NCBI RefSeq assembly: GCF_000282135.1
Contig: NZ_AKJW01000007.1
Location: forward strand, 28,786-92,785
Length of the DNA stretch: 64,000 nucleotides
From: Herbaspirillum sp. CF444
GTDB taxonomy: Bacteria > Pseudomonadota > Gammaproteobacteria > Burkholderiales > Burkholderiaceae_D
Reading direction: 5' to 3'
Positions within the stretch are counted from its first letter, which is position 1; every line of letters starts with the position of its first letter. A model generated the notes under the pieces. It ran no database searches and had not been told where the DNA came from. It worked only from the letters and a program-made list of their open reading frames with translations. Below, piece after piece: positions 1 through 9,270 of this stretch. The translations under genes were made by a program, and so were the position numbers.

Positions 1-2190
1 CTGAGTACCGGGGTCGCTGTCGAAGAGCCGGAGGACCAGGCAAAGAATCTTCGTCTGTTGAAAGATCCTGCCACCTACGTCTGGGAAAGCACCGACACGA
101 CGCAGGCCTTCGCCGCCTTGATGCGGGCGCGCTATCAGCACGCCTGGGCTTCGCTGCTGGAAACCGTCGACTTCGAATTGCCTTTGCTGCCGCAAGCCCT
201 GCGCGAGAAGGCCGCAGACTTTGCACAACGTGCACGCGTCCTGATGGCTGCAATCATCCCGCCGGCAGCGCAGAAAACCTTGCTTGCGACCGCCGAGAAG
301 GCATTGGCCGACGCCACCGCCGGCGGCCGGAAAACGATTTATTCGGCGCCGGCAGCGAGAGCACATCTGAAAGGCGCCAAGGCGACCGCACAAATCTTTT
401 CGCTCAGGCAGGACGGCACTTTCTATGGCCTGGATCAGGGCTTGACGGAGAAAAGCAGCGTGCATCATTCGTTTGCTCCGTTGCGCGCAGAGATGGCGAT
501 ATACGAACAAGAGCTTGTCGGCGAGGAGTATGACTGCCACATGTACTACATCACCGAGCGTGGCGGCATCAAGGGATTCAATGTCAAAGCCTGGCCGCCG
601 GTCTCCGCTTTCTCTTTGGACGGCAAGGATGACGCCATCGCGTTGGAGAAGGTGCTGCCGCTGAAATTTCATGGCGACCTGCTGATGGGCGGAGGCATAC
701 ACGGTGCCGATTTCTTTGTGATGCGCCCAAATCTCAGCGGAGGATTTGTCACGACGGTTGCAGCACCTGATGGCGGCTGGCGGAACTATGAGGTCGCCAA
801 GGATAGGAAGCTGGTGTTGTTGTCGAACGGGTTGGCAAGTCGTCTGGCCTCCTACGATCTCAACATGATCAAACTGGATCGCTGGCGATTGCGTATGGCG
901 CCCGATTCATCCTGCTCCTTGTTCCTGCACTGGAAGAACGGGAAAGATACGGGACTATCGCTGGCGGCCATGGAGATGGACGTGGCGCGTGACAATGACG
1001 TACATCTGCTTGCGGGAGACCGATGTCTCGTCTTCGACCCGCAAAAGGGCGTACTCGCCAGAGCCGTTGCCAACGCGCCGGAAGGTGCTTCCGAGAGGAT
1101 ACGCGTGGTCAATTGCGATGGAAGCCGGATACTGCGCCACGGCGCCAGCGTACTCTTGCGTTCCTCTGCGGGTGCATCTTTCGCTGCGATGTCTCAGGAC
1201 GGCCAGGGGCTACAGCTTGTTCCCGCCGCACATGTCCAGGCGGCTGGCGCCGAGGTGTTTACCTTGCTCAAGGAGGGCGGCTCCGTTGCCGCAGGAACGG
1301 TGATCGCGCACGGCGACAACGTGATGCTGCGGCCGCGAAACAAGTCGTCCTGCCTCGGCGTGCGCGCCGGCGCTGATGCAAGCGTTACCACGGCGCAGGG
1401 CGCCGACATCTCTGCTGTCTTTCAGATAAAACTTGTGTCTTTGCACGCTGAAAAGACGACCCCTTCAGCCGAACTGCGCATGCTGCTGCCCAACGAGATC
1501 AATCCTCCCGAGTTGACCGCCCGCAGCAGTTATCCACCGCTCACCAATGTCATCCATAGTTGCCGGGCAAGTCCCTGGCTGGAGAAAACGCCGATGGCCT
1601 GGTTACATGGCCGGCCGCATTTTGCCGGACAGGTTTTGTATTGCATCGCCCACGGCAAGTCGCCGACAGGCCGCATCGGAGCCTTGTTCTCGGGCACGCC
1701 GGCAAGTTCGGAAAAGTTGCTGAAAGAGCTGGAAAAAGCCGGACTTAACAGCGGAAAGCCGGCTATCGGCTGGTCCCTGAGCGCAGACAATGCCGGCCTT
1801 GCCACGTTTTCTTTGAGCACGATGCTGGCCACGCTGGCAGGAAAACTGGCCGCTGAGGTCAAAGCGCTCAAGGCCAACATGAAAGAGATCGAGATCGAAG
1901 TCCATTCCGTCGAGCGTATCAGGATGCCGCCGTACAACTGGCGTGCCGAGGTGAGAGAAACGCGCGATCTCATCAGAGGTAAACCCATTGTATTGAAACT
2001 CATGCCCGACGGCGCTCCTGTCGAAAAAAACATCGATGGCAACGGCATCGTCAGGGTCGCATCCGGACTGGATGGATGCAACATGTCCTTCACTCTCAAA
2101 GACGAGGGATTTCTCGGCGAAATTCGCTTGGAACCGGGTAAAAACATCGTCACGCACACGACCAGCAGAAACGCCACCTGGCTCGACTGA
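1..2190 (+). CDS. Large protein of unknown function, 5' end outside window
   Basis: The reading frame is open from base 1, so the true start lies upstream and at least 729 residues are visible. I do not recognise the family. The N-terminal part is helical and alanine-rich. The middle (about residues 300-480) is beta-rich with repeated short strands and phrases such as LLRSSAGASFAAMSQDGQG, which suggests a beta-trefoil/fascin-like fold. The C-terminal third contains a helical stretch (KLAAEVKALKANMKEIEIEV) followed by a small beta domain. No signal peptide or membrane segment is visible in the portion present. It lies 124 bases upstream of the 2273-aa protein on the same strand, so the two may be expressed and work together. 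Function is open. Confidence 0.75.
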   Translation: MSTGVAVEEPEDQAKNLRLLKDPATYVWESTDTTQAFAALMRARYQHAWASLLETVDFELPLLPQALREKAADFAQRARVLMAAIIPPAAQKTLLATAEKALADATAGGRKTIYSAPAARAHLKGAKATAQIFSLRQDGTFYGLDQGLTEKSSVHHSFAPLRAEMAIYEQELVGEEYDCHMYYITERGGIKGFNVKAWPPVSAFSLDGKDDAIALEKVLPLKFHGDLLMGGGIHGADFFVMRPNLSGGFVTTVAAPDGGWRNYEVAKDRKLVLLSNGLASRLASYDLNMIKLDRWRLRMAPDSSCSLFLHWKNGKDTGLSLAAMEMDVARDNDVHLLAGDRCLVFDPQKGVLARAVANAPEGASERIRVVNCDGSRILRHGASVLLRSSAGASFAAMSQDGQGLQLVPAAHVQAAGAEVFTLLKEGGSVAAGTVIAHGDNVMLRPRNKSSCLGVRAGADASVTTAQGADISAVFQIKLVSLHAEKTTPSAELRMLLPNEINPPELTARSSYPPLTNVIHSCRASPWLEKTPMAWLHGRPHFAGQVLYCIAHGKSPTGRIGALFSGTPASSEKLLKELEKAGLNSGKPAIGWSLSADNAGLATFSLSTMLATLAGKLAAEVKALKANMKEIEIEVHSVERIRMPPYNWRAEVRETRDLIRGKPIVLKLMPDGAPVEKNIDGNGIVRVASGLDGCNMSFTLKDEGFLGEIRLEPGKNIVTHTTSRNATWLD

Positions 2191-2314
2191 TCACCGCTTT
2201 CCCCATCTTCATTGCGCATTCATGCTGCGATAAGACCACTGTCGATCATGTCGGTATTGCCTCTTGCCGGCGCTGCATCTTCGTTCGTTGTTCAGACCAT
2301 CATAGGAAACCAAC

Positions 2315-5300
2315 ATGAGCACATTCCTGGAAACATTAGAAGCAAAAGTACTGGCATCGGCCTGGACTTATCCGGGTTCTTATGGCCGCCTATCCGAGTC
2401 TCTTGTCGTCGCCGGCGATAAACTCATCGGCGTGGTCGACAGTATCGTTTTCGCAGTCGATATCTATACCGGCGAACCGGCATCGGGTACCGATGGCGAT
2501 TGGCGGTATGAGCTGGCATCGAGCAGCGCCAGTCCACAGATCGCCTCTGCCGGCGGCGTGGTTTATCTGATGGATGGCAAAAAACTGGTGGCGCTGCGGC
2601 TGGCGGATGCCGCACCGTTGGCCAAATGGAAAACGCCGCAGTTGCATCAGGTCAGTGCATTGTTGGCGAAGGGCGACGATCTTATCGCGGTGAGCATTGA
2701 ACGGCAGAGCGGAGCGACGCAAGTGTCGGGATTTGCGGCTGCGACCGGGGCGCAGAAATTCGGTCCGCTCAAGGTGTCTCAAAGCAGTCCGGGCCCGGTA
2801 GGTTATGGCGACGATGCCGTTTTCTTCGTGGCCGATGGCGTATTGAACGCCATCAACGTATCGCACGGCGATCCACGCTGGAGGTTCCCGGCCGCAGGCG
2901 AGGCGATGGAAACACTGGAGGAACTGGCTGCGCCGCTGGTCGCAGGCGACACCGTGCTCGTATGCGGGCAGGCGCTGTATGGCGTCAGCCTGACCCTCGG
3001 CAAACAACTGTTCAAAATCAGCGCCACGGCCGGGGACGTGCAATGGCATTTGCCGGCGGCTGATATTCCGACGACGGTCCATGCCGCCACGAAGACCGTC
3101 AACCTGAAAGCGACGCGACCGCACGCCGGTGCGTCGCAGCTCCTGCAATCCGCGCAGCCGACCGCCGCCGCGGCGAAAGCCGGCACCGCGGTCGCCACCA
3201 ATTCGGTTGGCGACATCGTTTGTTTTTCGCTGGCTGACGGCAGCGTCAGCTGGCGCCATAAAGTGCACGCACCGGGGGCGCCGGTAATCATTGACGGCGT
3301 GGTGTACGTGACGATCGACGACTGTGCCCGGCTGATGCGTTTCGACTATGCCAGCGGGACGCCGCTGGGTGCTCCTTATTCGCTGCCGAACCTGGCGCCG
3401 TCCCAGCCTGCGGTGATCGCTAACGGCGCCCTGTTTCTGGCCGGCGACGACGGCAGTATCGTATCCCGGCCGTTTGCGAAACAATCCGCAGCGCATTTCA
3501 ACGGCAGCGACGCCATGATCTGCGTCAAGGCGGACGGCGCGCAGTTCGACTTCGATGAATTTACGATAGAGGCGTGGATACGCAGCAGCACCGGCGGCGA
3601 GATTCTGTCCAGCCATCCGACCAGCGACGACGAGGCTTACGGATTCCGCCTCAATCTCACCTCGGAAGGGCAAATCCGGGTAGCGATCTTCAACGAGAAA
3701 ACCCATAGCCTGCATCTCGGCCGCACCGCCGCCACCAGAGCCGCCGACGGTCAGTGGCATCACATCGCATTGACGCGCGACAAGAAGGGATTCAAGGTGC
3801 TGCTCGACGGCGAATGGCTGGAGGTCTTCCTGCCGCCGGGAGACCGGGCCGCAGAGTTGCCCATCGGCGGTCATTCTGCATTGACGATCGGCGCTTTCGT
3901 GCCTGCCGCGGCCATCGCGCCGACGGATTTCTTTCGTGGATTGATGCGTGAAATCCGGATCTGGGACCGTGTGCTCGACACCGGCAGCATCAACAACAAT
4001 CTGCGTGCGACGCTGGCCGGCGCCGAACCGCGCCTGCGCGGATTGTGGCGTCTGGACGACGGCGCCGCCGACAAGCCTCACAACGCCGCAAGCGGCCATC
4101 GTGTACAGGCGGATTTCAAGCATGCAGGCTGGCAACCGACCGATCTCACCATGGACCGCTCGGCGTTTCCCTATCTGTTGCACGAAACCACGACGCAATG
4201 GCCGTATGCCGGAACCTGGGCGGCGCGCGGCGAATCGCACGTCGTCGGTTCGCCGGCCATCAGCAGCGACAATGTGATCGCCTTCGGCACGCCCAATGCC
4301 ATCTATGCGGTAGATGCTCACGATGGCAAGCGCATCTGGTCGATGGATGTCGCGGGCCGTGCCTCGGATCCGGTGCCTCACGGAGAAGGATTCCTTGTCC
4401 TGACGGAAGACGAATCCTTGGTATATATCGACGCGCGCAGCGGCGCCAAAGTGCAGTTGCCGGCATTTTCCGACATGCGGCATGATCATGGCGCTGCGTT
4501 GGCGGCGCCCGCCGTCAGCATCAGCCACATGGCAGTCGCCGGCGGAGCCGGCAAGTCCGAGGTCATGCTCTGGGATCATGCCGCACCGCAGGCGCGTGCC
4601 CTGACCTTGCCGGGAACGCCGCTGCATTTGGCGTTTGGCGATGCCGGGCTGATGGTGATGACCGAGGGCGATGCCGGTCATACATTGCATCTGATTGACG
4701 CAGCCGCACATAAGCTGCGCGGCTCCCGGCCGGTCGCCACGGCGGCCTGCTGCCCGGCGGGCAACTGGGTCTTTGCCGTCAGCGACGGTCGCGTGATCAA
4801 ACTCGACGGCCTCAATATCACCGCCGCGCCACTGGCGACATCCGCCGCGATTGCCGGCGGCGTCACGGGCATGGTGGCATTGGGGAACGAAGATTTGCTG
4901 ATCGCCGTCACCGCCGACGGCAATGTGTATGGCATGACCTTGAGCACGCTCAGTCTGAACTGGAACACCACGCTGCCGGCCGGCAAGGCCAAAGGCAGCC
5001 GCGCCGTCAATCCGCCGACGCTCCATCCCGACGGCCACCTCATGTGCACGACTGCCGACGGCGTCGTCGCCATTCTCGACGGCGACAGCGGCGCCTTGCT
5101 GGGCCACTATCTTTTGGAGAACGGCGCCATCGGCGCTCCGTTGATGTCACATGGGACGCTCTATACCGGCTGCAAGGACACCATCTCCTATGCCAACGCC
5201 ATGTTGCGCAGCAGTGCTCTCGACTATGACCTCGACGGCGCCTTGCATAGCATCGTCGTTGGCGAGACCATGGCGTTGCGTCTGAATCTGGACCTTGCCG

Positions 5301-8300
5301 GCGCTCCCATTGCCGCCGGCAAGCAGCACGCGGTTGTTGAAGCGAGCGATGAAGCCGCAACCTTGCATTTGCTGGAAGTGCATGAAAGTTGCGTCGAAGC
5401 CTGGATCAACGTGCCGTCGATTAAAACGGCATCGTCGGCCCGCGTCGGCGGCGGTATTCTCGGGATCGCCCCGACCGTCGAGTCCGGCTTTGATATCAAT
5501 ATGTGGCTCGACGCCGACGGCACCCTGCATTATTCCTCGCGCGCGCGCGATGGGGATGTCTGGAGCGGACTGCACGTCTCGGCTGCCACCGGGCTGGTGG
5601 ACGGCAAGTGGCATCATATCGCCGCCTCGCGCAGCCCCGCGCAGAGAACGGCCTCGGCTGGATCCCCTGACCGGGTTGTCATCTACGTCGATGGCGTGGC
5701 GATCGCCACGCAATCCGAAACAGCGCCGGCCGCGCCCAAAAAATCGATTTCCGGACTCAAGGCCTACATCGGCGCGACGATGGATGATGAGCTGGCGGCA
5801 ACGCGCCCATTTTGCGGCATGATCGCGGAAGTGCGGGTATGGGACACCTATCTGATCGCCAGTGAAATCACCGAGCGTCGCGGCGTCAAACTGCGCGGCG
5901 ACGAGCCTGACCTGCTGGCCTATTGGAATTTCGACTACAGCTCCATTCACGATTCGGCGCTGCAGGGACATGAAGGCGTGCTTGCCCAGGCGCCCGACAA
6001 GAAAGCCCCGGTCTGGTGGCTGGTGGATTTGCCGTTCACGCGGCCGTCCTATGCCTACATCACCAATACCGCCGCAATTAAGTCGCAGACCGAAGGCATG
6101 ACGACCTACAGTCTCGATCTGAAAGTATGCGCCGCCGACGGCACCGGCATCGCCGGCGAACGTGTCAACCTGTGGTATATCCGGCGGCACAAGGACGACC
6201 CAGCCCACATCTCCATCAACAATACCGAAGTGCAATGCGTCGAGTCCGGTCAGGAGCCGGATCCGGTCAAATTGCTCAAAGACGCCGCCAAAGTATTCGA
6301 GGCGATCACCGGCAGCGACGGCGTACTTCATCTGACGGTGATGTCGCCGCAGTCGGGACATGGTCCGTCGCTGGACATGTGGACGCAGTTCATGCCGGTC
6401 AACGAACGCTTCCATGTCAACGTACTGATCGACAACCAGAAACTTGCCAAGCCGGCGCCGCCCAGCCTCACCGCGCAGGCCAAGCTGATCCAGGACTACC
6501 ATTACAAGACCGGCAACGTCGTTGACCACACGCGGGACCGATCTACCTGGCGTGTCGTATTGCGTGCCCGTACCGCCGACGGCACGCCGCGCATCAGGGA
6601 ACCGATCACTTTATGGTCAGCGGAGCCGGTCACCATAGAAGTGGACCACGTGAGCTACCGCATCAACAGCGAGAATTTCACCACGTTGCCGGCTGATTTC
6701 AATGGCGAACTGACGGTCGTCATGGCGGCCGAAGAGCTGACTGCGCCGGTGCTGTACGCGCGTGCCGGCTTCATGCATCGCAACGACCGTGTTGTCATCA
6801 ACGCCGACGAAGACACCCATGCGCAATTGACGGATCTGAAAGAGAGCGATCTGACCACGCCCCGCGTCACCAATTGGAAAAAGAACAAGCCCGGAGAAAA
6901 AGAAGAAAAAGCGGCAATGCTGGAACCGGGGTACGCAACGCACGCGCCGAACATCGCCAAGGCGGTCAGACAGGTCACCGCCGTGGCCAAGCCTTCGGAC
7001 AAAAGGGCCTTGCTGCGCGCCGGCCGCATGTCGCCGGCCCGCCGCCGGCTCATTGCCATGCGCGCGGAGCAGGGCGATCCGGAATGCGGGAAGCTGCTTG
7101 CCGCCGGCAACAATGCGTCCTACATGCCGACCATCAGAGCCATGCGACAACCGCAGGTGGTGGTGCCGAGCGACCGGGTTACCGCACGACGTACCTTGCA
7201 CGGCATGACCTGCAATGCCGCCGTCAATCCGGATGCTTTCCTGGAAGCGCTGGATGACGGCGCGCTTGGCTTCGTGTTTGAACACACAGGCAACGGTGCG
7301 CCGGTGTACCGATCCTTGCATACCCAGGCAGAAGTCGATGAAGCACGCGGCGTCGCCACGCCAGTCTTGCGCACACCGCTGCTGGGATGGTTCTGGGAGG
7401 ATGCGTGGGACGCCGTCGTCGACACCGCCAACGACATCTACGATGCCGCCACCAAGATCGTCATTACCATCACCGATACGGTGAACCTCGCCATCAGCAC
7501 CATCGACGGCGTCATTCACAAAGTGGTCGACAGCATTGCCGATGCGCTCGATGCCGTCGCAGGTTTCTTCAAGCAATTGATGGTGGGCATCATGAAAGTG
7601 ATCGCTTTCCTGCGCGCCTTGTTCGACTGGGGCAAGATCATCGAAACCCAAAGAATCCTGCACCAGATCATGCGCACGGTTTTTGAGAGCAGTCGCAAGG
7701 CGATACGCGACCAGGCTAAACTCGGGAAAGTGCTCAAGGCCTTGGATGCCGCGCCGCGTGGCGCAGTTTCCCCGCACGAGAGCTTCAACCAGGTGTCGAA
7801 AAAATCCGGGGACAACAAGTCTCAGATCGTTTCCAGTGCCGATAGCGTGCAGTCGAAGTCCATTCTGCAGAAGTCGGGCGGAACCTCGACGAATACGGCC
7901 GCAAGCGGCGGAAATGTCGGTCCGGTTCCGGATCCGAAAAATTCTCTCAATCTGAACGACAGCGCCTTGCAGGGGATTCCGGCAATGATCGGGAATTTGC
8001 TGGATCTGACGCCTGCCACCATGGTTTCTCAGATCGAGGCAATGCTGAAGAAAGCCGGTTCGGGAGATTTGTCGTCCCTGCTGTCCGGTGTGAGTACTCT
8101 GGCGGCCGATTTCTCCAGCGTCACCGATACCTTTCTTGCACTGCTGGATACGACCATCAACATCCCGTTTGTCAGCGAGCTGTACAAATGGGTCACTGGT
8201 GAAGAACTGTCCATTCTCAGTTTGCTCTGCCTCGGCCTGGCCGTGATGGTCAATATCGCCTATGCCGTCGCGACGCTGCTGACCGGAGACGTCCGATCCT

Positions 8301-9136
8301 TCGCCGACGATGCCAAGGGCCTGCCGGCGCAGCTGCGCAGGGCGAGCGGCCTGGAGCCGGCCTATCACGCCGGCAAGCTGGCAGCGGACGACGGTTTGCC
8401 GGAGACATCAAGAGCACTCGAGACGCTGCTTTGCGTGTTCCGGACGTTGACTATCGTCAGCGATGTCATCGCCGACATCGTCTACTACGAATACCGCACG
8501 ACGGAGTCCATGAAATACAAAAAGATACTCTCCGTCGTGAAGATATTCCAGGGCATCTTCGGCGTCACCGCATGCGCGCTGCAACTGTTCGGTTCGCAGA
8601 TGCGTTATTGGGAGCGGATAAAACATGTCGCCGGCCCCGATGCCGCGAAGTTCCTGCCGCCATTTGAATGGGTGCCGTATGCCGTGTTCTCCATCCAGGC
8701 GCTGTTGCGGCTGGTAAAAATCGGCGCAGGCGTCTACGGCTTGGTCAGTCCGGGAGAGTTTTCCGGAACCAAGTTCAGCAAACTGGACAAGTGCGAATAT
8801 CTTGTATCGCGGATCGTGTCCTACGCCAGCCTCTGGCTCATCGTCATACAGATCATGCAATTGCTTGAACTGAAGGCAAAGCTGGAGGAAAAGGGCAACT
8901 ACAACGTCACCAAGGAGTATGAGCTTTTTGCCATCCGCGACATTATGGGAATGGTGCCCTTGCTGGCGGAATGGATGTACACGGACATGGGAATGAACGC
9001 CATCCAGCCACAGGCTCCCGGCATCGAAGCAGCTTCCGGCATGTATATGGTTCTCGCAGTGGTCCGGGGCGCCGCCAATGCGTCCGCATTGGGCCTGCAT
9101 TGCGCGGCGGTGTACGGTTACGGCGATATGGACTGA
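2315..9136 (+). CDS. Giant multidomain protein: two beta-propellers, two LamG-like domains, hydrophobic C-terminus
   Basis: 2273 residues; ATG preceded by AGGAAACC. Regions read from sequence: PQQ-like/quinoprotein propeller repeats at about 16-389 and 629-962; LamG/concanavalin-like jelly rolls at about 392-579 and 1002-1204 (each with a WHHIA motif and a closing LWRLDDG- or YWNFDY-like segment); two Ig- or transthyretin-like segments at about 1262-1370 and 1411-1476; a lysine-rich linker near 1520; an amphipathic helical run at about 1690-1790; a Ser/Gly/Asn-rich linker at about 1827-1879; and several hydrophobic helices between about 1960 and 2260. There is no N-terminal signal peptide. 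The domain order suggests a large surface-binding or delivered protein whose C-terminus could enter a membrane. That role is inference, and no characterised homologue is recognised. Confidence 0.85.
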   Translation: MSTFLETLEAKVLASAWTYPGSYGRLSESLVVAGDKLIGVVDSIVFAVDIYTGEPASGTDGDWRYELASSSASPQIASAGGVVYLMDGKKLVALRLADAAPLAKWKTPQLHQVSALLAKGDDLIAVSIERQSGATQVSGFAAATGAQKFGPLKVSQSSPGPVGYGDDAVFFVADGVLNAINVSHGDPRWRFPAAGEAMETLEELAAPLVAGDTVLVCGQALYGVSLTLGKQLFKISATAGDVQWHLPAADIPTTVHAATKTVNLKATRPHAGASQLLQSAQPTAAAAKAGTAVATNSVGDIVCFSLADGSVSWRHKVHAPGAPVIIDGVVYVTIDDCARLMRFDYASGTPLGAPYSLPNLAPSQPAVIANGALFLAGDDGSIVSRPFAKQSAAHFNGSDAMICVKADGAQFDFDEFTIEAWIRSSTGGEILSSHPTSDDEAYGFRLNLTSEGQIRVAIFNEKTHSLHLGRTAATRAADGQWHHIALTRDKKGFKVLLDGEWLEVFLPPGDRAAELPIGGHSALTIGAFVPAAAIAPTDFFRGLMREIRIWDRVLDTGSINNNLRATLAGAEPRLRGLWRLDDGAADKPHNAASGHRVQADFKHAGWQPTDLTMDRSAFPYLLHETTTQWPYAGTWAARGESHVVGSPAISSDNVIAFGTPNAIYAVDAHDGKRIWSMDVAGRASDPVPHGEGFLVLTEDESLVYIDARSGAKVQLPAFSDMRHDHGAALAAPAVSISHMAVAGGAGKSEVMLWDHAAPQARALTLPGTPLHLAFGDAGLMVMTEGDAGHTLHLIDAAAHKLRGSRPVATAACCPAGNWVFAVSDGRVIKLDGLNITAAPLATSAAIAGGVTGMVALGNEDLLIAVTADGNVYGMTLSTLSLNWNTTLPAGKAKGSRAVNPPTLHPDGHLMCTTADGVVAILDGDSGALLGHYLLENGAIGAPLMSHGTLYTGCKDTISYANAMLRSSALDYDLDGALHSIVVGETMALRLNLDLAGAPIAAGKQHAVVEASDEAATLHLLEVHESCVEAWINVPSIKTASSARVGGGILGIAPTVESGFDINMWLDADGTLHYSSRARDGDVWSGLHVSAATGLVDGKWHHIAASRSPAQRTASAGSPDRVVIYVDGVAIATQSETAPAAPKKSISGLKAYIGATMDDELAATRPFCGMIAEVRVWDTYLIASEITERRGVKLRGDEPDLLAYWNFDYSSIHDSALQGHEGVLAQAPDKKAPVWWLVDLPFTRPSYAYITNTAAIKSQTEGMTTYSLDLKVCAADGTGIAGERVNLWYIRRHKDDPAHISINNTEVQCVESGQEPDPVKLLKDAAKVFEAITGSDGVLHLTVMSPQSGHGPSLDMWTQFMPVNERFHVNVLIDNQKLAKPAPPSLTAQAKLIQDYHYKTGNVVDHTRDRSTWRVVLRARTADGTPRIREPITLWSAEPVTIEVDHVSYRINSENFTTLPADFNGELTVVMAAEELTAPVLYARAGFMHRNDRVVINADEDTHAQLTDLKESDLTTPRVTNWKKNKPGEKEEKAAMLEPGYATHAPNIAKAVRQVTAVAKPSDKRALLRAGRMSPARRRLIAMRAEQGDPECGKLLAAGNNASYMPTIRAMRQPQVVVPSDRVTARRTLHGMTCNAAVNPDAFLEALDDGALGFVFEHTGNGAPVYRSLHTQAEVDEARGVATPVLRTPLLGWFWEDAWDAVVDTANDIYDAATKIVITITDTVNLAISTIDGVIHKVVDSIADALDAVAGFFKQLMVGIMKVIAFLRALFDWGKIIETQRILHQIMRTVFESSRKAIRDQAKLGKVLKALDAAPRGAVSPHESFNQVSKKSGDNKSQIVSSADSVQSKSILQKSGGTSTNTAASGGNVGPVPDPKNSLNLNDSALQGIPAMIGNLLDLTPATMVSQIEAMLKKAGSGDLSSLLSGVSTLAADFSSVTDTFLALLDTTINIPFVSELYKWVTGEELSILSLLCLGLAVMVNIAYAVATLLTGDVRSFADDAKGLPAQLRRASGLEPAYHAGKLAADDGLPETSRALETLLCVFRTLTIVSDVIADIVYYEYRTTESMKYKKILSVVKIFQGIFGVTACALQLFGSQMRYWERIKHVAGPDAAKFLPPFEWVPYAVFSIQALLRLVKIGAGVYGLVSPGEFSGTKFSKLDKCEYLVSRIVSYASLWLIVIQIMQLLELKAKLEEKGNYNVTKEYELFAIRDIMGMVPLLAEWMYTDMGMNAIQPQAPGIEAASGMYMVLAVVRGAANASALGLHCAAVYGYGDMD

Positions 9137-9153
9137 AGACGACGCCTGATGCC

Positions 9154-9185
9154 GGCCCCGCGTATTTGCAGCGGGGCCTTTTTTT
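9154..9185 (+). terminator. Rho-independent terminator after the giant gene
   Basis: Eight-base stem GGCCCCGC / GCGGGGCC with a nine-base loop, followed directly by a run of seven T. It starts 18 bases after the stop codon of the giant gene and is correctly oriented to end that transcript. Confidence 0.9.
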
Positions 9186-9230
9186 ATTGGACGCCGCAAT
9201 GTGCAAGCGGCATCCCGGCATCCCGGCTGA

Positions 9231-9270
9231 TACGGATTAAAACGGATTAAAACGGATTAAAACGGATAAG
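9231..9270. repeat. Four tandem copies of a 10-bp unit at the end of the aldehyde dehydrogenase gene
   Basis: The unit ACGGATTAAA is repeated four times head to tail (the last copy diverges at its end). The stop codon of the minus-strand aldehyde dehydrogenase (TTA at 9257-9259) falls inside the array, and its last codons are made from repeat sequence. Probably a slippage product. Confidence 0.8.

Noticed and set aside
2390..5107. Long open frame antisense to the giant gene (about 905 codons)
   Set aside because: Mirror frame produced by GC-rich codon bias; Arg/Gln/His-rich with no domain, and the sense frame has clear domains.
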